A stretch of DNA of 64,000 bases from Ensifer sp. LCM 4579 (GTDB lineage: Bacteria > Pseudomonadota > Alphaproteobacteria > Rhizobiales > Rhizobiaceae), in assembly GCF_001854885.1 (NCBI RefSeq), contig NZ_MDDV01000013.1, forward strand, positions 392,627-456,626, in the 5' to 3' direction. Shown here in pieces: positions 7,200-17,126 of this stretch. Position 1 is the stretch's first letter. Each line of letters begins with the position of its first letter. Made by a program: the position numbers and the translations under genes. Under the pieces are notes generated by a model. It did not search any database. It was given only the letters and a program-made list of their open reading frames with translations, and was not told where the DNA came from.

Positions 7200-8933
7200 T
7201 TAACCGAAGTCTTTCAGGAGCAGTCCTATGGTCACCAGGCTCAAGAGGACGGTCAGGCACTTCCACAACAGCAGAGGGTTGCGATCCATCAGGGACTGCG
7301 GATCAGTCGAGACCAGCTTGGGGTTCGGATGCGAGAGGTCGTGCACGAACTCCGACAAGACCTGATATCGCTCGGTGGGATCGGGATGGACCGCCTTGCG
7401 GATCGCCCCTTCCACCCAGTCCGGCACATCCGGCCGGATCTCCCGCAAGCTGCTGAAGCGCAGCTTCTGTTGCTGTCGCCGGTTGCGAGTTCGCGCGACT
7501 GCCGCGCCATAAGGCAGGCGACCGGTCAGCATCTGATAGGCGATCACGCCGACCGAATAGAGGTCGGATTGCTCGCTCCCATGGTCCCCCACGAAATATT
7601 CCGGGGCCGAATACTGGACTGTGCCGAGAATGTCGCCGCGATCGATTCCTGGCACTGCCTCGTTGAGGCCAGCCACCAAGGCCGAACCGAAGTCGATGAT
7701 TTTCACGGTCCCGCTCCGATCGATCATGAGGTTCTCGGGGCGCAAGTCCTGGTGGATGATTTCCTTGCGGTGGAGCGCACGAAGACCGTCAGCGATCTGG
7801 CCGATGATATCGCGCACAGCGCGGAGATCGGCTTGCGGCCGGTCTGCCATCCATTGAGCCAGGGTCTCGCCTTCGACGAATTCGGTAACCAGGTAGAGGC
7901 ATCGGCGTGGCTTTAGCGGCTGCCGGTTCTTCAAGACGTGCACGCTCGAGAGGCGGCGCGCGATCCATTCCTCCATCGCGAAGCGCCGAAGGTAGTTTTC
8001 GTCTTCGCGCATGTCAGCAGATGTAAACTTCAGAGCCACGCGCTCACCCGTTTCCGGTTCGGTGGCCAGAAAGATATGGCTGCGGTGGCTCGCGTGGATC
8101 TGCCGGTGAAGCTGGTAGCCCTCGAACTCACAGGGCACGCGAGGCAATGGCGCCGGGGGCAACGAATCTGCCTTGTCGAAGACCGACTCCAGGTCGTCTT
8201 CAGGCAGGCCCTCGATCCGGACGATCTGAATCGTCAGATTGTCGCTGCTTCCCGCTTCATGGGCCGACGTTGCAATAGCGGCCGCTGCGGCGGAAAGGTC
8301 CGCGTTCGAAGTGATGCATGCGGCAATAGTCCGGAGAGAAACGCTGTCGTGAACGCCGTCGGTTGTCAGCACGAAGACGTCCCCGGGCTGGAGATCCAGC
8401 CGGCGATAGTCGATCTCGACGGAGGGGAGCAATCCAAGCGCTCTGCCCAGATAGCTCTCGCCATGTGAAGGCGCCAGGCGATGATCGGTCGTCAACGGCT
8501 CAAGGCTGCGGCCGGAAAGTCGCCAGATGCGGCTGTCGCCGACATGGAAGAGATGAGCCCTCCGGCCCTTCAGAACGAGCGCCGAAAACGTTGTCACATG
8601 GGCGTGATCGCGATCTTCTAGGCCGCGGTTCTGGGCGCTGAGCCATGAATTGGTCGCGTCGATCACGCGGCTTGCGGCGGTTTTGACCGTCCAGGCATCG
8701 GAGGTGCAGTAATAGTCGGTCAGGAAGCTCTTGACCGCTGTCTCCGCGGCGATATGGCTGACCGGGCTCGAGGAAATGCCATCGGCAATGGCAAGAGCGA
8801 TGCCCTTCATCGTGAGGGCGGCACCGTCCGGAACGACGGCGCCATGGAAATCCTGATTGATCGTCTTGCGACCCGCCGACGAGTACTGGCCGAGATCAAC
8901 CGTGAGTTTGCCCGGCGTGAGCGACTTCAGCAT
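7200..8933 (-). CDS. Bifunctional PP2C-type phosphatase / Ser-Thr protein kinase fusion, membrane-anchored
   Basis: About 577 residues. The N-terminal ~235 residues are a PP2C phosphatase (GRKTINQDFHG, ALAIADGISSS, HVGDSRIWRLSGR, VLTTDGVHDSVS, GSSDNLTIQIV supply the metal-binding aspartates). Residues about 265-530 form an Hanks-type kinase: VALKF lysine, catalytic loop IIHQDLRPENLMID, IIDFGSALV magnesium loop and GTVQYSAPEYF activation segment. The glycine-rich loop is poor (QIHASHRSHIFLA). The C-terminus is one hydrophobic segment (LLLWKCLTVLLSLVTIGLLL), so the kinase should face the cytoplasm from the membrane. ATG 8933 follows GGGAAGG; TTG 8936 is an alternative start. It lies between the nitrite channel and narB. 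A similar fusion neighbours nitrate assimilation genes in Pseudomonas. Target unknown. Confidence 0.9.
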   Translation of the reverse strand: MLKSLTPGKLTVDLGQYSSAGRKTINQDFHGAVVPDGAALTMKGIALAIADGISSSPVSHIAAETAVKSFLTDYYCTSDAWTVKTAASRVIDATNSWLSAQNRGLEDRDHAHVTTFSALVLKGRRAHLFHVGDSRIWRLSGRSLEPLTTDHRLAPSHGESYLGRALGLLPSVEIDYRRLDLQPGDVFVLTTDGVHDSVSLRTIAACITSNADLSAAAAAIATSAHEAGSSDNLTIQIVRIEGLPEDDLESVFDKADSLPPAPLPRVPCEFEGYQLHRQIHASHRSHIFLATEPETGERVALKFTSADMREDENYLRRFAMEEWIARRLSSVHVLKNRQPLKPRRCLYLVTEFVEGETLAQWMADRPQADLRAVRDIIGQIADGLRALHRKEIIHQDLRPENLMIDRSGTVKIIDFGSALVAGLNEAVPGIDRGDILGTVQYSAPEYFVGDHGSEQSDLYSVGVIAYQMLTGRLPYGAAVARTRNRRQQQKLRFSSLREIRPDVPDWVEGAIRKAVHPDPTERYQVLSEFVHDLSHPNPKLVSTDPQSLMDRNPLLLWKCLTVLLSLVTIGLLLKDFG

Positions 8934-8996
8934 CAAACCTTCCCAAAAAGGAAACGGTCCCGCCGCGAGGCGGAACCAGATAACTGCTGTGTCAGT

Positions 8997-9842
8997 TTAT
9001 TCGGCGGCAACAAGGCGCGTGGCGGGCTTTTCGCTCGAATTGCGGCTCGGCGAGGTCTTGTAATGGGTCGCGTAGATCATCCCACCGACGAAGGTAATGC
9101 CGCCGACGAGATTGCCTGCCACCGTCGGGATTTCATTCCAGAGGAAATAGTCCATCCAGGTGAACTGGCCGCCGAGCATGATGCCCGATGGGAAGAGATA
9201 CATGTTGACGATCGAGTGCTCGAAACCGAGATAGAAGAAGACTAGGATCGGCATCCACATGGCGATGACCTTGCCGGAAACCGAGTTCGACATCATGGCC
9301 GCGACGACGCCGGTCGAAACCATCCAGTTGCACATGACTGCCCGGATGAAGAGCGTCAGCATACCAGCGGCCCCGGCAGCGGCGTAGCCCAGCGTACGCG
9401 ATTCACCGATCGAACCGATCTTCTGCCCGACCGCGTTGGGTTCCTGCGAAAAGCCCATGGTGAAGATAATCGCCATGAACACGGCGGTCGTCAGCGCGCC
9501 GGCAAAATTACCGACGAAAACCAGACCCCAGTTCCGCAAAATACCGCCGATCGTCACGCCCGGACGCTTGGCGATGAGCGCCAAGGGCGCCAGCGTGAAG
9601 ACGCCGGTCAGTAGGTCGAAGCCCATGAGGTAAAGCAGACAGAAGCCGACCGGAAAGAGCAAGGCGCCGACCAGCGGCTCTCCCGTGTTGACGGTGATCG
9701 TGACCGCGAATGCTGCGGCAAGGGCGAGGATGGCACCGGCCATGTAGGCGCGGATCAGTGTGTCCTTTGTGGACATGAAGACTTTGGACTCGCCCGCATC
9801 TATCATCTTGGTGGCGAATTCCTGGGGAGCTACGTAGGACAT
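8997..9842 (-). CDS. nirC: Formate/nitrite transporter family channel (NirC-like)
   Basis: A 281-residue inner-membrane protein of the FNT family with six predicted hydrophobic helices (for example AGAILALAAAFAVTITV, LVGALLFPVGFCLLYLMGFD, VFVGNFAGALTTAVFMAIIF). The family hallmarks LLTGVFTLAP and NWMVSTGVVAAMMS (the CxxN/NWLVCLA-type P-loop region) are visible. FNT channels pass nitrite or formate across the inner membrane. Its position between nirD and the kinase fusion points to nitrite, either uptake or relief of internal nitrite. It starts 29 bases after nirD stops and ends about 60 bases before the kinase gene. Confidence 0.93.
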   Translation of the reverse strand: MSYVAPQEFATKMIDAGESKVFMSTKDTLIRAYMAGAILALAAAFAVTITVNTGEPLVGALLFPVGFCLLYLMGFDLLTGVFTLAPLALIAKRPGVTIGGILRNWGLVFVGNFAGALTTAVFMAIIFTMGFSQEPNAVGQKIGSIGESRTLGYAAAGAAGMLTLFIRAVMCNWMVSTGVVAAMMSNSVSGKVIAMWMPILVFFYLGFEHSIVNMYLFPSGIMLGGQFTWMDYFLWNEIPTVAGNLVGGITFVGGMIYATHYKTSPSRNSSEKPATRLVAAE

Positions 9843-9871
9843 CGCGGTTCCTTTTCGCGTTCGGCAGCGAC

Positions 9872-10225
9872 TCAGCGAGCCGCAAAATTGGTTGTCAGGT
9901 CGAGGTAGATTTCCCGACCCTCGATCCGGACCGGGAAGGTTGATGTCCTTCCTTCGTCCGCGCCTTGGGCCTCCCCGGTTTCAAGCGAAATGACCCAGTT
10001 GTGGAGCGGACATGTGACGCAACCGTCATGTACGATCCCTTCGCTGAGCGGCCCGTTCTTGTGCGGGCACTTGTCTTCCAATGCGAAAATCCGGTCATCG
10101 ATCGTCCTGAAGACCGCAATTTTCGTTTCGCCGTTACGGACGCGGCGCGAACCCTGGCGTGGGATGTCGTCGACTGTGCCGACCAGAATCCACGCTGCTT
10201 CCGTTGCAAGATTGTGAGCGTTCAT
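9872..10225 (-). CDS. nirD: Nitrite reductase (NADH) small subunit, Rieske type
   Basis: A 117-residue protein starting MNAHNLATEAAWILVGTVDD. It has the Rieske-fold cysteine/histidine pairs in DKCPHKNGPLSEG and CVTCPLHNW, so both C-x-H and C-x2-H motifs are present. Some NirD proteins lack the cluster ligands; this one keeps all four, suggesting a real [2Fe-2S] centre. Its start overlaps the nirB stop as ATGA (10222-10225), indicating coupled translation of the two subunits. Confidence 0.95.
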   Translation of the reverse strand: MNAHNLATEAAWILVGTVDDIPRQGSRRVRNGETKIAVFRTIDDRIFALEDKCPHKNGPLSEGIVHDGCVTCPLHNWVISLETGEAQGADEGRTSTFPVRIEGREIYLDLTTNFAAR

Positions 10226-12669
10226 TCCGCTGCTTCCTTCTGGATAACGGCCATCGGCTTGAATTCGTGCTTGTCCTTGCCGGAGACGCGCTCCGACCAG
10301 GGGTCGACCTGGGCGAATTTCTGGCTGAAGACGAAGCGGTCGAAATAGGCTTTCCGCTTTTCCGCATCGTCCATGATCTGCCGGCGGATCTCGTCGAGGC
10401 CGATGCGTTTCGCCCATTTGTAGATGCGCTCGAGATAGCGCGCCTGCTCGCGATACATCTGCGTGAGCGCCACGATGTGTTCGAGCGCCTCATTCTCGGT
10501 CTTGACCAGTCCCAGAATCTCGGTGCCTTTGATGTCGAGCCCCGCCGCGCCGGCGAAGTGGATTTCGTAGCCGGAGTCGACGCAGATCACGCCGACGTCC
10601 TTGCAAGTCGCTTCCGCGCAATTGCGCGGGCAACCGGAGACGGCCATCTTGACCTTGGCCGGCGTCCAGGAGCCCCACATGAACTTCTCGATGCGGATGC
10701 CGAGGCCGGTCGAATCCTGGGTGCCGAAGCGGCACCAGTCAGAGCCAACGCACGTCTTCACCGTTCTCAGACCCTTGGCATAGGCCTGACCGGAGACGAA
10801 GCCCGCTTTGCCGAGATCCGCCCAGACGGCCGGCAGGTCTTCCTTCTCGATGCCGAGCAGGTCGATGCGCTGCCCGCCGGTCACCTTGACCATCGGCACA
10901 TTGAACTTGTCGACAACGTCTGCGATAGCGCGCAGCTCCTTGGAGCTGGTAACCCCGCCCCACATGCGCGGCACCACCGAATAGGTGCCGTCCTTCTGGA
11001 TATTGGCGTGGACGCGCTCGTTGATGAAGCGCGACTGGTAGTCGTCGGCATATTCGTCCGGCCAATCGCAGACGAGGTAATAGTTGAGCGCCGGGCGACA
11101 TTTGGCGCAGCCGCAGGAGGTCTTCCACTCGAGCTCCTGCATGACGGCGGGAATGGTCTTCAGCTTCTTCGCCTTGATGAGGCGGCGCACGTCGTCGTGT
11201 CCGAGATCAGTGCAGCCGCACATCGGCTGCACTGCGGCCGGGTTGTAAGCAGCGCCGAGGGTGGCGGACATCAGCTGTTCGACCAGCCCCGTACAGGAGC
11301 CGCACGACGCAGACGCCTTGGTGTGGGCACGCACCTCGTCGAGCGAGGTCAAACCCTTGCCCGTTATGGTCGAGACGATCTTGCCCTTGCAGACGCCGTT
11401 GCAGCCGCAGATTTCCGCATCATCCGGCAAGGCTGCAACGGCCGCCGTAGGGTCCAGCGGTGATCCTCCCTGATAGGCCTGGCCGAAGATCAGGGTATCG
11501 CGCATTTCGGAGATATCGGTGCCGCGCTTCAACAGGTCGTTGAACCAGGCGCCATCGGCGGTCTCTCCATAGAGCACCGTGCCGATGATGCGGTTTTCCT
11601 TCAGCACGAGCCGCTTGTAGATGCCGGCGGTGGCATCGCGCAGCACGATCTCTTCGCGTCCGTCGCCATCGGCGAAGTCGCCGACCGAATAGAGATTGAT
11701 GCCCGTCACCTTCAGCTTGGTCGGTGTATCGGAATGCACGAAGGCGGCGCTGCGGTCGCCGGCGAGATGGGACGCGGCGACCCGCGCCATTTCATAGAGC
11801 GGCGCCACCAAGCCATAGACCATGCCGCCGACCTCGGCGCATTCGCCAAGTGCCATGATGCTTCCGTCGGAGGTCTGCATGCCGGCGTCGACGACGATGC
11901 CGCGATTGATGGCGAGGCCCGCTTCCTTGGCAAGCCCCACATTCGGCCGGATGCCGACCGCCATCACCACCAGCGTCGCCGGAATGATCCGGCCATCTTC
12001 GAGTTCGATGCCCTCGACCCTAGCATCGCCAAGGATGCGCTTGGTGTTCGCCCTCGTGAGGACCTTGATGCCGCGCTCCTCGACGGCCTTCTGCAGCAGA
12101 TAGCCGGCGGCCGGGTCGAGTTGGCGTTCCATCAGCGTCGGCATCACGTGCAGCACGGTCACGTCCATACCACGCGACTTGAGACCGGCCGCCGCCTCGA
12201 GGCCAAGCAGACCGCCGCCGATGACGACTGCCTTTTCGCGCGATTGGGCCGCAAGCAGCATCGCCTGAACGTCGTCGAGATCGCGGTAAGTGATCACGCC
12301 CTGCAGGTCTTTCCCGGGCACCGGAATGATGAAGGGCACCGAGCCGGTGGCGATCACCAGTTTGTCGTAGCTTTCCGTGACGCCGTGGTCGGACGTCACC
12401 GTCTTGGCAGCGCGGTCGATCGCGATGATCTTGTGGCCCTTGTAGAGCGTGATGCCATGCTTGATGTACCAGCCGTCGCCATGAATGATGATCTCTTCAT
12501 AGTCCTTTTCGCCGGAGAGCACCGGCGAGAGCATGATGCGGTCGTAATTGACGCGCGGCTCGGCGTTGAAGATCGTCACGTCGTAGCGCCCAGACGCCTT
12601 TTCGAAGAGTTCTTCCAGCATGCGCCCCGGCGCCATGCCATTGCCAACGATCACCAGTTTCTCGGTCAT
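10222..12669 (-). CDS. nirB: Nitrite reductase (NADH) large subunit
   Basis: An 815-residue cytoplasmic siroheme enzyme that reduces nitrite to ammonium with NADH. It starts MTEKLVIVGNGMAPGRMLEE with the FAD-binding GxGxxxG, followed by the NAD domain AVVIGGGLLGLEAAAGL. Two BFD-like [2Fe-2S] segments follow (CGCNGVCKG...CGSC and CGCTDLG...CGCAKC). The C-terminal nitrite/sulfite reductase half carries the ligands for siroheme and [4Fe-4S] in TCVGSDWCRFGTQD and SGCPRNCAEATCKD. The open frame extends 81 codons further upstream into nrtC, but ATG 12669 has a GGAG ribosome site and matches the family start. It lies four bases after the nrtC stop. Confidence 0.97.
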   Translation of the reverse strand: MTEKLVIVGNGMAPGRMLEELFEKASGRYDVTIFNAEPRVNYDRIMLSPVLSGEKDYEEIIIHGDGWYIKHGITLYKGHKIIAIDRAAKTVTSDHGVTESYDKLVIATGSVPFIIPVPGKDLQGVITYRDLDDVQAMLLAAQSREKAVVIGGGLLGLEAAAGLKSRGMDVTVLHVMPTLMERQLDPAAGYLLQKAVEERGIKVLTRANTKRILGDARVEGIELEDGRIIPATLVVMAVGIRPNVGLAKEAGLAINRGIVVDAGMQTSDGSIMALGECAEVGGMVYGLVAPLYEMARVAASHLAGDRSAAFVHSDTPTKLKVTGINLYSVGDFADGDGREEIVLRDATAGIYKRLVLKENRIIGTVLYGETADGAWFNDLLKRGTDISEMRDTLIFGQAYQGGSPLDPTAAVAALPDDAEICGCNGVCKGKIVSTITGKGLTSLDEVRAHTKASASCGSCTGLVEQLMSATLGAAYNPAAVQPMCGCTDLGHDDVRRLIKAKKLKTIPAVMQELEWKTSCGCAKCRPALNYYLVCDWPDEYADDYQSRFINERVHANIQKDGTYSVVPRMWGGVTSSKELRAIADVVDKFNVPMVKVTGGQRIDLLGIEKEDLPAVWADLGKAGFVSGQAYAKGLRTVKTCVGSDWCRFGTQDSTGLGIRIEKFMWGSWTPAKVKMAVSGCPRNCAEATCKDVGVICVDSGYEIHFAGAAGLDIKGTEILGLVKTENEALEHIVALTQMYREQARYLERIYKWAKRIGLDEIRRQIMDDAEKRKAYFDRFVFSQKFAQVDPWSERVSGKDKHEFKPMAVIQKEAAE

Positions 12670-12673
12670 TCCA

Positions 12674-14431
12674 TCACTCCGCGGCTTGTTTCTTGAGGGT
12701 TTGGGCGGACAGCATCGTTCGGGCGGCGCGCTTTGCCCGGATTGCTTCGAGATGCTCGGGAGCGGGGTTTGCGCCGCCTTCATAGGCCTCGAGGAAGTCC
12801 AGGAGTTCCTCGCGATAGGCGTAGTAATCGGGATGTGACAGGAGCTCCTTGCGCGAGCGAGGTCGCGGCAGGTCGACCTCCATGATGTTGCCGATCCGGG
12901 CGTTCGGCCCATTCGACATCATCACCACTCGGTCGGCGAGCAGGATGGCCTCGTCGACGTCATGGGTAACGCAGATCGCCGTCACCTGCGTGCGCTTCCA
13001 GACGTCCATCAGGACTTCCTGGAGTTCCCAGCGGGTCAGGCTGTCCAGCATGCCGAAGGGTTCATCGAGCAACAGCAGCTTCGGTGACAGCGCGAAGGCG
13101 CGGGCGATGCCGACCCGCTGTTTCATGCCGTTCGACAGATCGGCCGCCAGGCGGTGCATCGCATCGCCCAATCCGACGCGCTGCAGGTAGTATTCGACGA
13201 CGTCGCGGCGCTCGGCAGGTGTCGCGTCCGGATAAACACGGTCGACGCCCAGCGCCACGTTCTCCCGGGCGGTCAGCCAGGGAAGCAGCGACGGTGCCTG
13301 GAACACCACCGCCCGGTCCGGCCCGGCGCCCGAGATCTCCCGACCGTCGAGAATGATGCCGCCGGAGGAGATCGGGTTGAGGCCGGCCATCATCGACAGT
13401 ACGGTCGACTTTCCGCAGCCGGAATGGCCGATGATCGAGATGAATTCGCCCCTGTTCATCTTAAGGTCGAAGCCGTCGACGACGGTCAGCGGGCCCTTCG
13501 GCGTCGGATAGACCTTACGAACCTCGAAGAACTCGACATAGCTCTTCTCGATCGCCGAATGCGCCTTGCGGGCATAGGCATCGGGCAGCTTGGGCGTCTT
13601 CTGCGTGATCGGGACCACGTTCGGCAGGGAAACGGCGCTGCCGTCCTCGGATTTGCGCTCGGTGCCGAGATCCATCAGATATTCGGTCACGGCGGCGCGC
13701 AGTCGGATGAACTCGGCATTGGAGTTCATTTCCGCGCGGTCGCGCGGCCGCGGCAGGTTCACCGCGAAGCTGGGTCCAAGCGTCGCTTTCGGGCCGGGCG
13801 TCAGCGGAATGATCCGATCGGCGAGCAGGATCGCCTCATCGACGTCATTGGTGATAAGGATGATGGTCTTCTTCTCTTTCGACGAGATATCGGCGAACTC
13901 GTCTTGCAGCTTGGAACGGGTCAGTGCGTCGAGCGCCGAAAGCGGCTCATCGAGCAACAGGACTTCCGGCTGCATCGCGAGGGCCCGGGCCACCGCGACG
14001 CGTTGGCGCATGCCGCCGGAAAGTTCCGCCGGTCGGCGTTCCGTCGCGTGCGAGAGGCCGACCATGTCGATGTAATTCTGGATGATCGCCTTCCGCTCGG
14101 ACCTGGATTTCCCGCCATGCACCGCATCGACCGCCAGGGCGACATTGGCGCGAACCGAGAGCCAGGGCATCAGCGAATAGGACTGGAAGACGACCCCGCG
14201 CTCCGGACCGGGGCCGGTCACTTCCTTGTTGCGGAAGAGCACGGCGCCGCTGTCAGGCGCCGACAGGCCGGCAAGAAGGGAGATCAGCGTCGATTTCCCC
14301 GAGCCGGAAAAGCCGACGATCGCAATGAATTCGCCTTCCTCGACCTTTAGGTTCGCGCACGCAAGCACGTCGTTGCGAGACTTACCCTCGCCGAAGGATT
14401 TCGAGACGTCGCTCAGTTCAAGAATGGTCAC
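12674..14431 (-). CDS. nrtC: Nitrate/nitrite ABC transporter ATPase with two fused nucleotide-binding domains
   Basis: 585 residues containing two complete ABC domains joined by a ~80-residue linker. Domain 1 has Walker [10 protein letters not shown] (40-48), signature LSGGMRQR, Walker B LLLDEP and, where the switch histidine is expected, N195 (LITNDVDEA). Domain 2 has Walker [10 protein letters not shown] (335-343), signature [15 protein letters not shown] and H490 (CVTHDVDEA). Cyanobacterial NrtC and NrtD are separate; here the two ATPases are one chain. With the NrtB permease and NrtA binding protein it should drive nitrate (possibly nitrite) uptake. It is 9 bases downstream of nrtB and 4 bases upstream of nirB. 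Confidence 0.93.
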   Translation of the reverse strand: MTILELSDVSKSFGEGKSRNDVLACANLKVEEGEFIAIVGFSGSGKSTLISLLAGLSAPDSGAVLFRNKEVTGPGPERGVVFQSYSLMPWLSVRANVALAVDAVHGGKSRSERKAIIQNYIDMVGLSHATERRPAELSGGMRQRVAVARALAMQPEVLLLDEPLSALDALTRSKLQDEFADISSKEKKTIILITNDVDEAILLADRIIPLTPGPKATLGPSFAVNLPRPRDRAEMNSNAEFIRLRAAVTEYLMDLGTERKSEDGSAVSLPNVVPITQKTPKLPDAYARKAHSAIEKSYVEFFEVRKVYPTPKGPLTVVDGFDLKMNRGEFISIIGHSGCGKSTVLSMMAGLNPISSGGIILDGREISGAGPDRAVVFQAPSLLPWLTARENVALGVDRVYPDATPAERRDVVEYYLQRVGLGDAMHRLAADLSNGMKQRVGIARAFALSPKLLLLDEPFGMLDSLTRWELQEVLMDVWKRTQVTAICVTHDVDEAILLADRVVMMSNGPNARIGNIMEVDLPRPRSRKELLSHPDYYAYREELLDFLEAYEGGANPAPEHLEAIRAKRAARTMLSAQTLKKQAAE

Positions 14432-14440
14432 GCGTGCCTC

Positions 14441-15514
14441 CTACCGGTTCGAGGAGAAGGTGAAGGCGGACTGCAGCGCGTACATCACGCGGTCCAGGAT
14501 GAAGCCGATGATGCCGATCGTCAGCACCGCGACCATGATCCGCGCGAGCGAGTCGGAGGAGCCGTTCTGGAACTCGTCCCAGACGAACTTTCCGAGACCC
14601 GGATTCTGGGCGAGCATCTCAGCGGCGATCAGCACCATCCAGCCCACGCCGAGTGACAGCCTCAGGCCGGTGAAGATCAGGGGCAAGGCGGACGGCAGCA
14701 CCAGCTTGCGGATGGTGGTTGCGGTCGAGAGCTGCAGCACCTTGCCGACATTGACCAGATCCTTGTCGATCGAAGCGACGCCGAGCGCCGTGTTGATCAG
14801 CGTCGGCCACAGTGAACAGAGGGTCACGGTCACCGCCGAGATCACCAGCGACTTCGGCAGGAGGTCCGAGGGATTTACGTAAAGGGCGGAGACAACCATC
14901 GTGACGATCGGCAGCCATGCTAGCGGCGAGACAGGTTTGAAAATCTGGATCAGCGGATTGATGGCGCCATTGATCGTTTTCGACAGGCCGGAGGCGATGC
15001 CGAGCGGCACGGCGACCAGCGTCGCGATCGCGAAGCCGAGGCCGACGGTCAAGAGCGAGGTGGCAATCTGATCGAGATAGGTCGGCTTGCCGGTGAAGAC
15101 GCGATGTTTCACCTGACCGGACTTGCCTTCGGCGACGAGCTTGGCGTTGCGCTCGTCCTGTCGGGCATAGAAAGCATCGGCCTTGCGCCGTTCCGCGATA
15201 TGGTCCTTGAGAAGCACGTTTGCCTGCGCCAACACCGCCGCCGGCCCCGGAATGGCGCCGAGCGATGTTTGCACTTTCGGCGCGAGGACGGCCCAGAGAG
15301 CGAGGAAGAACAGGATGCCGGCAAGCGGCACCAGTAGCGCCTTGCGGATCTCCGACATCTGTTCGCCGACGTTGTCGCCGGCCGCGATGCGCAGGATCGG
15401 GGTCACCCAGCCGAGGCCGAGCACGTTCAGCCAGCCGGCGGCTCTGTTGATCCGCTGGAACCGGCGCTCTCGTCGCGCAAGTCGCGGGTCAGCTACGGTG
15501 ATCGCTTGAGTCAT
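14441..15514 (-). CDS. nrtB: Nitrate ABC transporter permease
   Basis: 357 residues, longer than many NrtB proteins because of a ~130-residue N-terminal part that includes one membrane segment (LLVPLAGILFFLALWAVLAPKV). The BPD_transp_1 domain follows from about residue 165, with five to six helices and the EAA-type coupling loop near VLQLSTATTIRKLVLPSALP. The C-terminal part, LSLGVGWMVLIAAEML, matches the SsuC/NrtB/TauC subgroup. It is cotranscribed between nrtA and nrtC. Confidence 0.95.
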   Translation of the reverse strand: MTQAITVADPRLARRERRFQRINRAAGWLNVLGLGWVTPILRIAAGDNVGEQMSEIRKALLVPLAGILFFLALWAVLAPKVQTSLGAIPGPAAVLAQANVLLKDHIAERRKADAFYARQDERNAKLVAEGKSGQVKHRVFTGKPTYLDQIATSLLTVGLGFAIATLVAVPLGIASGLSKTINGAINPLIQIFKPVSPLAWLPIVTMVVSALYVNPSDLLPKSLVISAVTVTLCSLWPTLINTALGVASIDKDLVNVGKVLQLSTATTIRKLVLPSALPLIFTGLRLSLGVGWMVLIAAEMLAQNPGLGKFVWDEFQNGSSDSLARIMVAVLTIGIIGFILDRVMYALQSAFTFSSNR

Positions 15515-15594
15515 GAATTCGTCTCATCTGTTGGAATTTGTGGGTCCAAGGGATTGGCGGGCGCGCCCCAAAGGTCGCGCTCGCCCGCCGCATG

Positions 15595-16995
15595 TCAGCC
15601 GCCGACGACCTCCGAACCGGAGACGGTCTGGCCGCTCTTCAGCCCGATCTTGAGGGAGTCGATGTAGGCGTTCGGGGCCTTGGCATCGAAAGTGATGCCG
15701 TCGATGAAGTCGGAGGTCGGTGCCTTGTAGCCGTCGGTGCCGAAGGGGAAATCGGCCTTATCGGCGTTGCCCTCTTCGACCAGCATCTCCGCCGCCTTCA
15801 TATAGACGTCCGGCAGGTAGACGGATTTGGCGGTCTCGGCGTACCACGCGTCGTCCTTGTGCTCGGCGATCTGGCCCCAGCGGCGCATCTGCGTCAGGTA
15901 CCAGATGGCGTCCGAGTAGTAGGGATACGTCGCGTAGTGGCGGAAGAAGACGTTGAAGTCCGGAACGTCGCGCTTGTCGCCCTTTTCATATTCGAAAGTG
16001 CCGGTCATCGAATTCGCGATGACCTCCGCGTCGGCGCCGACATATTCGCTACGCGACAGGATTTCGACCGCTTCGGCCCTGTTGGCATTGTTGTTCTCGT
16101 CCAGCCACTCGGCGGCGCGGATGAGCGCCTTGGTCAGGGCGAGCGTCGTATTCGGGTACTTCTCGGTGAACTCCTTCGTCAGCCCGAAGACCTTCTCCGG
16201 ATTGTTCTTCCAGATCTCGTAGTCGGTGACGACCGGAACACCGATGCCCTTGAAGACGGCTGCCTGGTTCCACGGTTCGCCCACGCAATAGCCGACGATG
16301 GTGCCGGCTTCGAGGGTTGCCGGCATCTGCGGCGGCGGGGTCACCGAGAGCAGCGCATCAGCCTTGATCTGCCCCGAAACGTTTTCCGGCGAATAGAAGC
16401 CCGGATTGATACCGCCGGAAGCAAGCCAGTAGCGAAGTTCGTAGTTATGGGTGGAGACCGGGAAGACCATGCCGAGATTGAACGGCTTGCCCTCGGCCTT
16501 GAACTGATCCACCACAGGCTTCAGCGCATCGGCCTTGATCGGGTGGACCGGCTTGCCGTCTTCGCCGAGCGGAATGTGCTCCTTCATCATCGCCCAGACT
16601 TCGTTGGAGACGGTGATGCCGTTGCCGTTCAGGTCCATCGAGAAGGGCGTGACGATGTGGGCCTTGGTGCCGAAGCCGATCGTCGCGGCGAGCGGTTGGC
16701 CGGCCAGCATGTGCGCACCGTCCAGTTCGCCGGTGATCACCCGGTCGAGCAGCACCTTCCAGTTCGCCTGCGGCTCGAGCGTGACGAAAAGGCCCTCGTC
16801 CTCGAAGAAGCCCTTTTCATAGGCGATCGCCAGCGGCGCCATATCGGTGAGCTTGATGAAGCCGAGCTTCAATTCGTCCTTTTCAAGTTCCAGCATTTCC
16901 GCCGCTGTGACTGAGACGGTGCCGCCATAGAGGGTAGCCGCCAGGGCGGCGACGATCGAACACTTCGCAATTCTGTCGGTCGATGGTCTGCTCAT
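15595..16995 (-). CDS. nrtA: Nitrate ABC transporter substrate-binding protein
   Basis: 466 residues with a Sec-type signal (basic start [12 protein letters not shown], hydrophobic [17 protein letters not shown], then TAAE), so the protein is periplasmic. The family core is clear: [54 protein letters not shown] and [12 protein letters not shown] are typical of NrtA/NasF nitrate binders. Its paralogue NasS, encoded just upstream, lacks the signal. It is the first gene after the sigma-54 promoter and attenuator; the 80-base gap to nrtB has no obvious hairpin. Confidence 0.96.
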   Translation of the reverse strand: MSRPSTDRIAKCSIVAALAATLYGGTVSVTAAEMLELEKDELKLGFIKLTDMAPLAIAYEKGFFEDEGLFVTLEPQANWKVLLDRVITGELDGAHMLAGQPLAATIGFGTKAHIVTPFSMDLNGNGITVSNEVWAMMKEHIPLGEDGKPVHPIKADALKPVVDQFKAEGKPFNLGMVFPVSTHNYELRYWLASGGINPGFYSPENVSGQIKADALLSVTPPPQMPATLEAGTIVGYCVGEPWNQAAVFKGIGVPVVTDYEIWKNNPEKVFGLTKEFTEKYPNTTLALTKALIRAAEWLDENNNANRAEAVEILSRSEYVGADAEVIANSMTGTFEYEKGDKRDVPDFNVFFRHYATYPYYSDAIWYLTQMRRWGQIAEHKDDAWYAETAKSVYLPDVYMKAAEMLVEEGNADKADFPFGTDGYKAPTSDFIDGITFDAKAPNAYIDSLKIGLKSGQTVSGSEVVGG

Positions 16996-17055
16996 GCTTT
17001 TCTCCTGTGTGCCGGCGATGGGAGGTTCGCCTGTGGTTGCGATGTTTCAGGGAGC

Positions 17056-17126
17056 AAAAGAAAAGGCTGCCAAACCGAATCCAACGCTCCCCCTCGTTCA
17101 GAGCGTGATCCCGGTTTGGCAGCCTT
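17056..17126 (-). terminator. Intrinsic terminator in the nrtA leader
   Basis: A perfect 15-bp inverted repeat (AAGGCTGCCAAACCG, 17126-17112 on the minus strand, against 17077-17063) encloses a second stem (ACGCTC/GAGCGT). It is followed by TTTTCTTTT. It lies 60 bases before nrtA, after the promoter, and its 5' arm shares bases with the P2 hexaloop hairpin. This is the expected stop point when NasT is not free. Confidence 0.85.

Noticed and set aside
7141-7200. NtrC-like sequence (TGCGCAAAATGCAAAC) before narB.
   Set aside because: It matches only partly and no GG-N10-GC sigma-54 promoter with a good -24 element was found between it and narB; a sigma-70 type start or read-through is as likely.
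7189-7202. Small palindrome at the end of the PP2C-kinase gene (AGGCA-TAT-TGCCT) as a terminator.
   Set aside because: Only five pairs and a weak T stretch; read-through toward narB would more plausibly be stopped at the attenuator 6962-7019.
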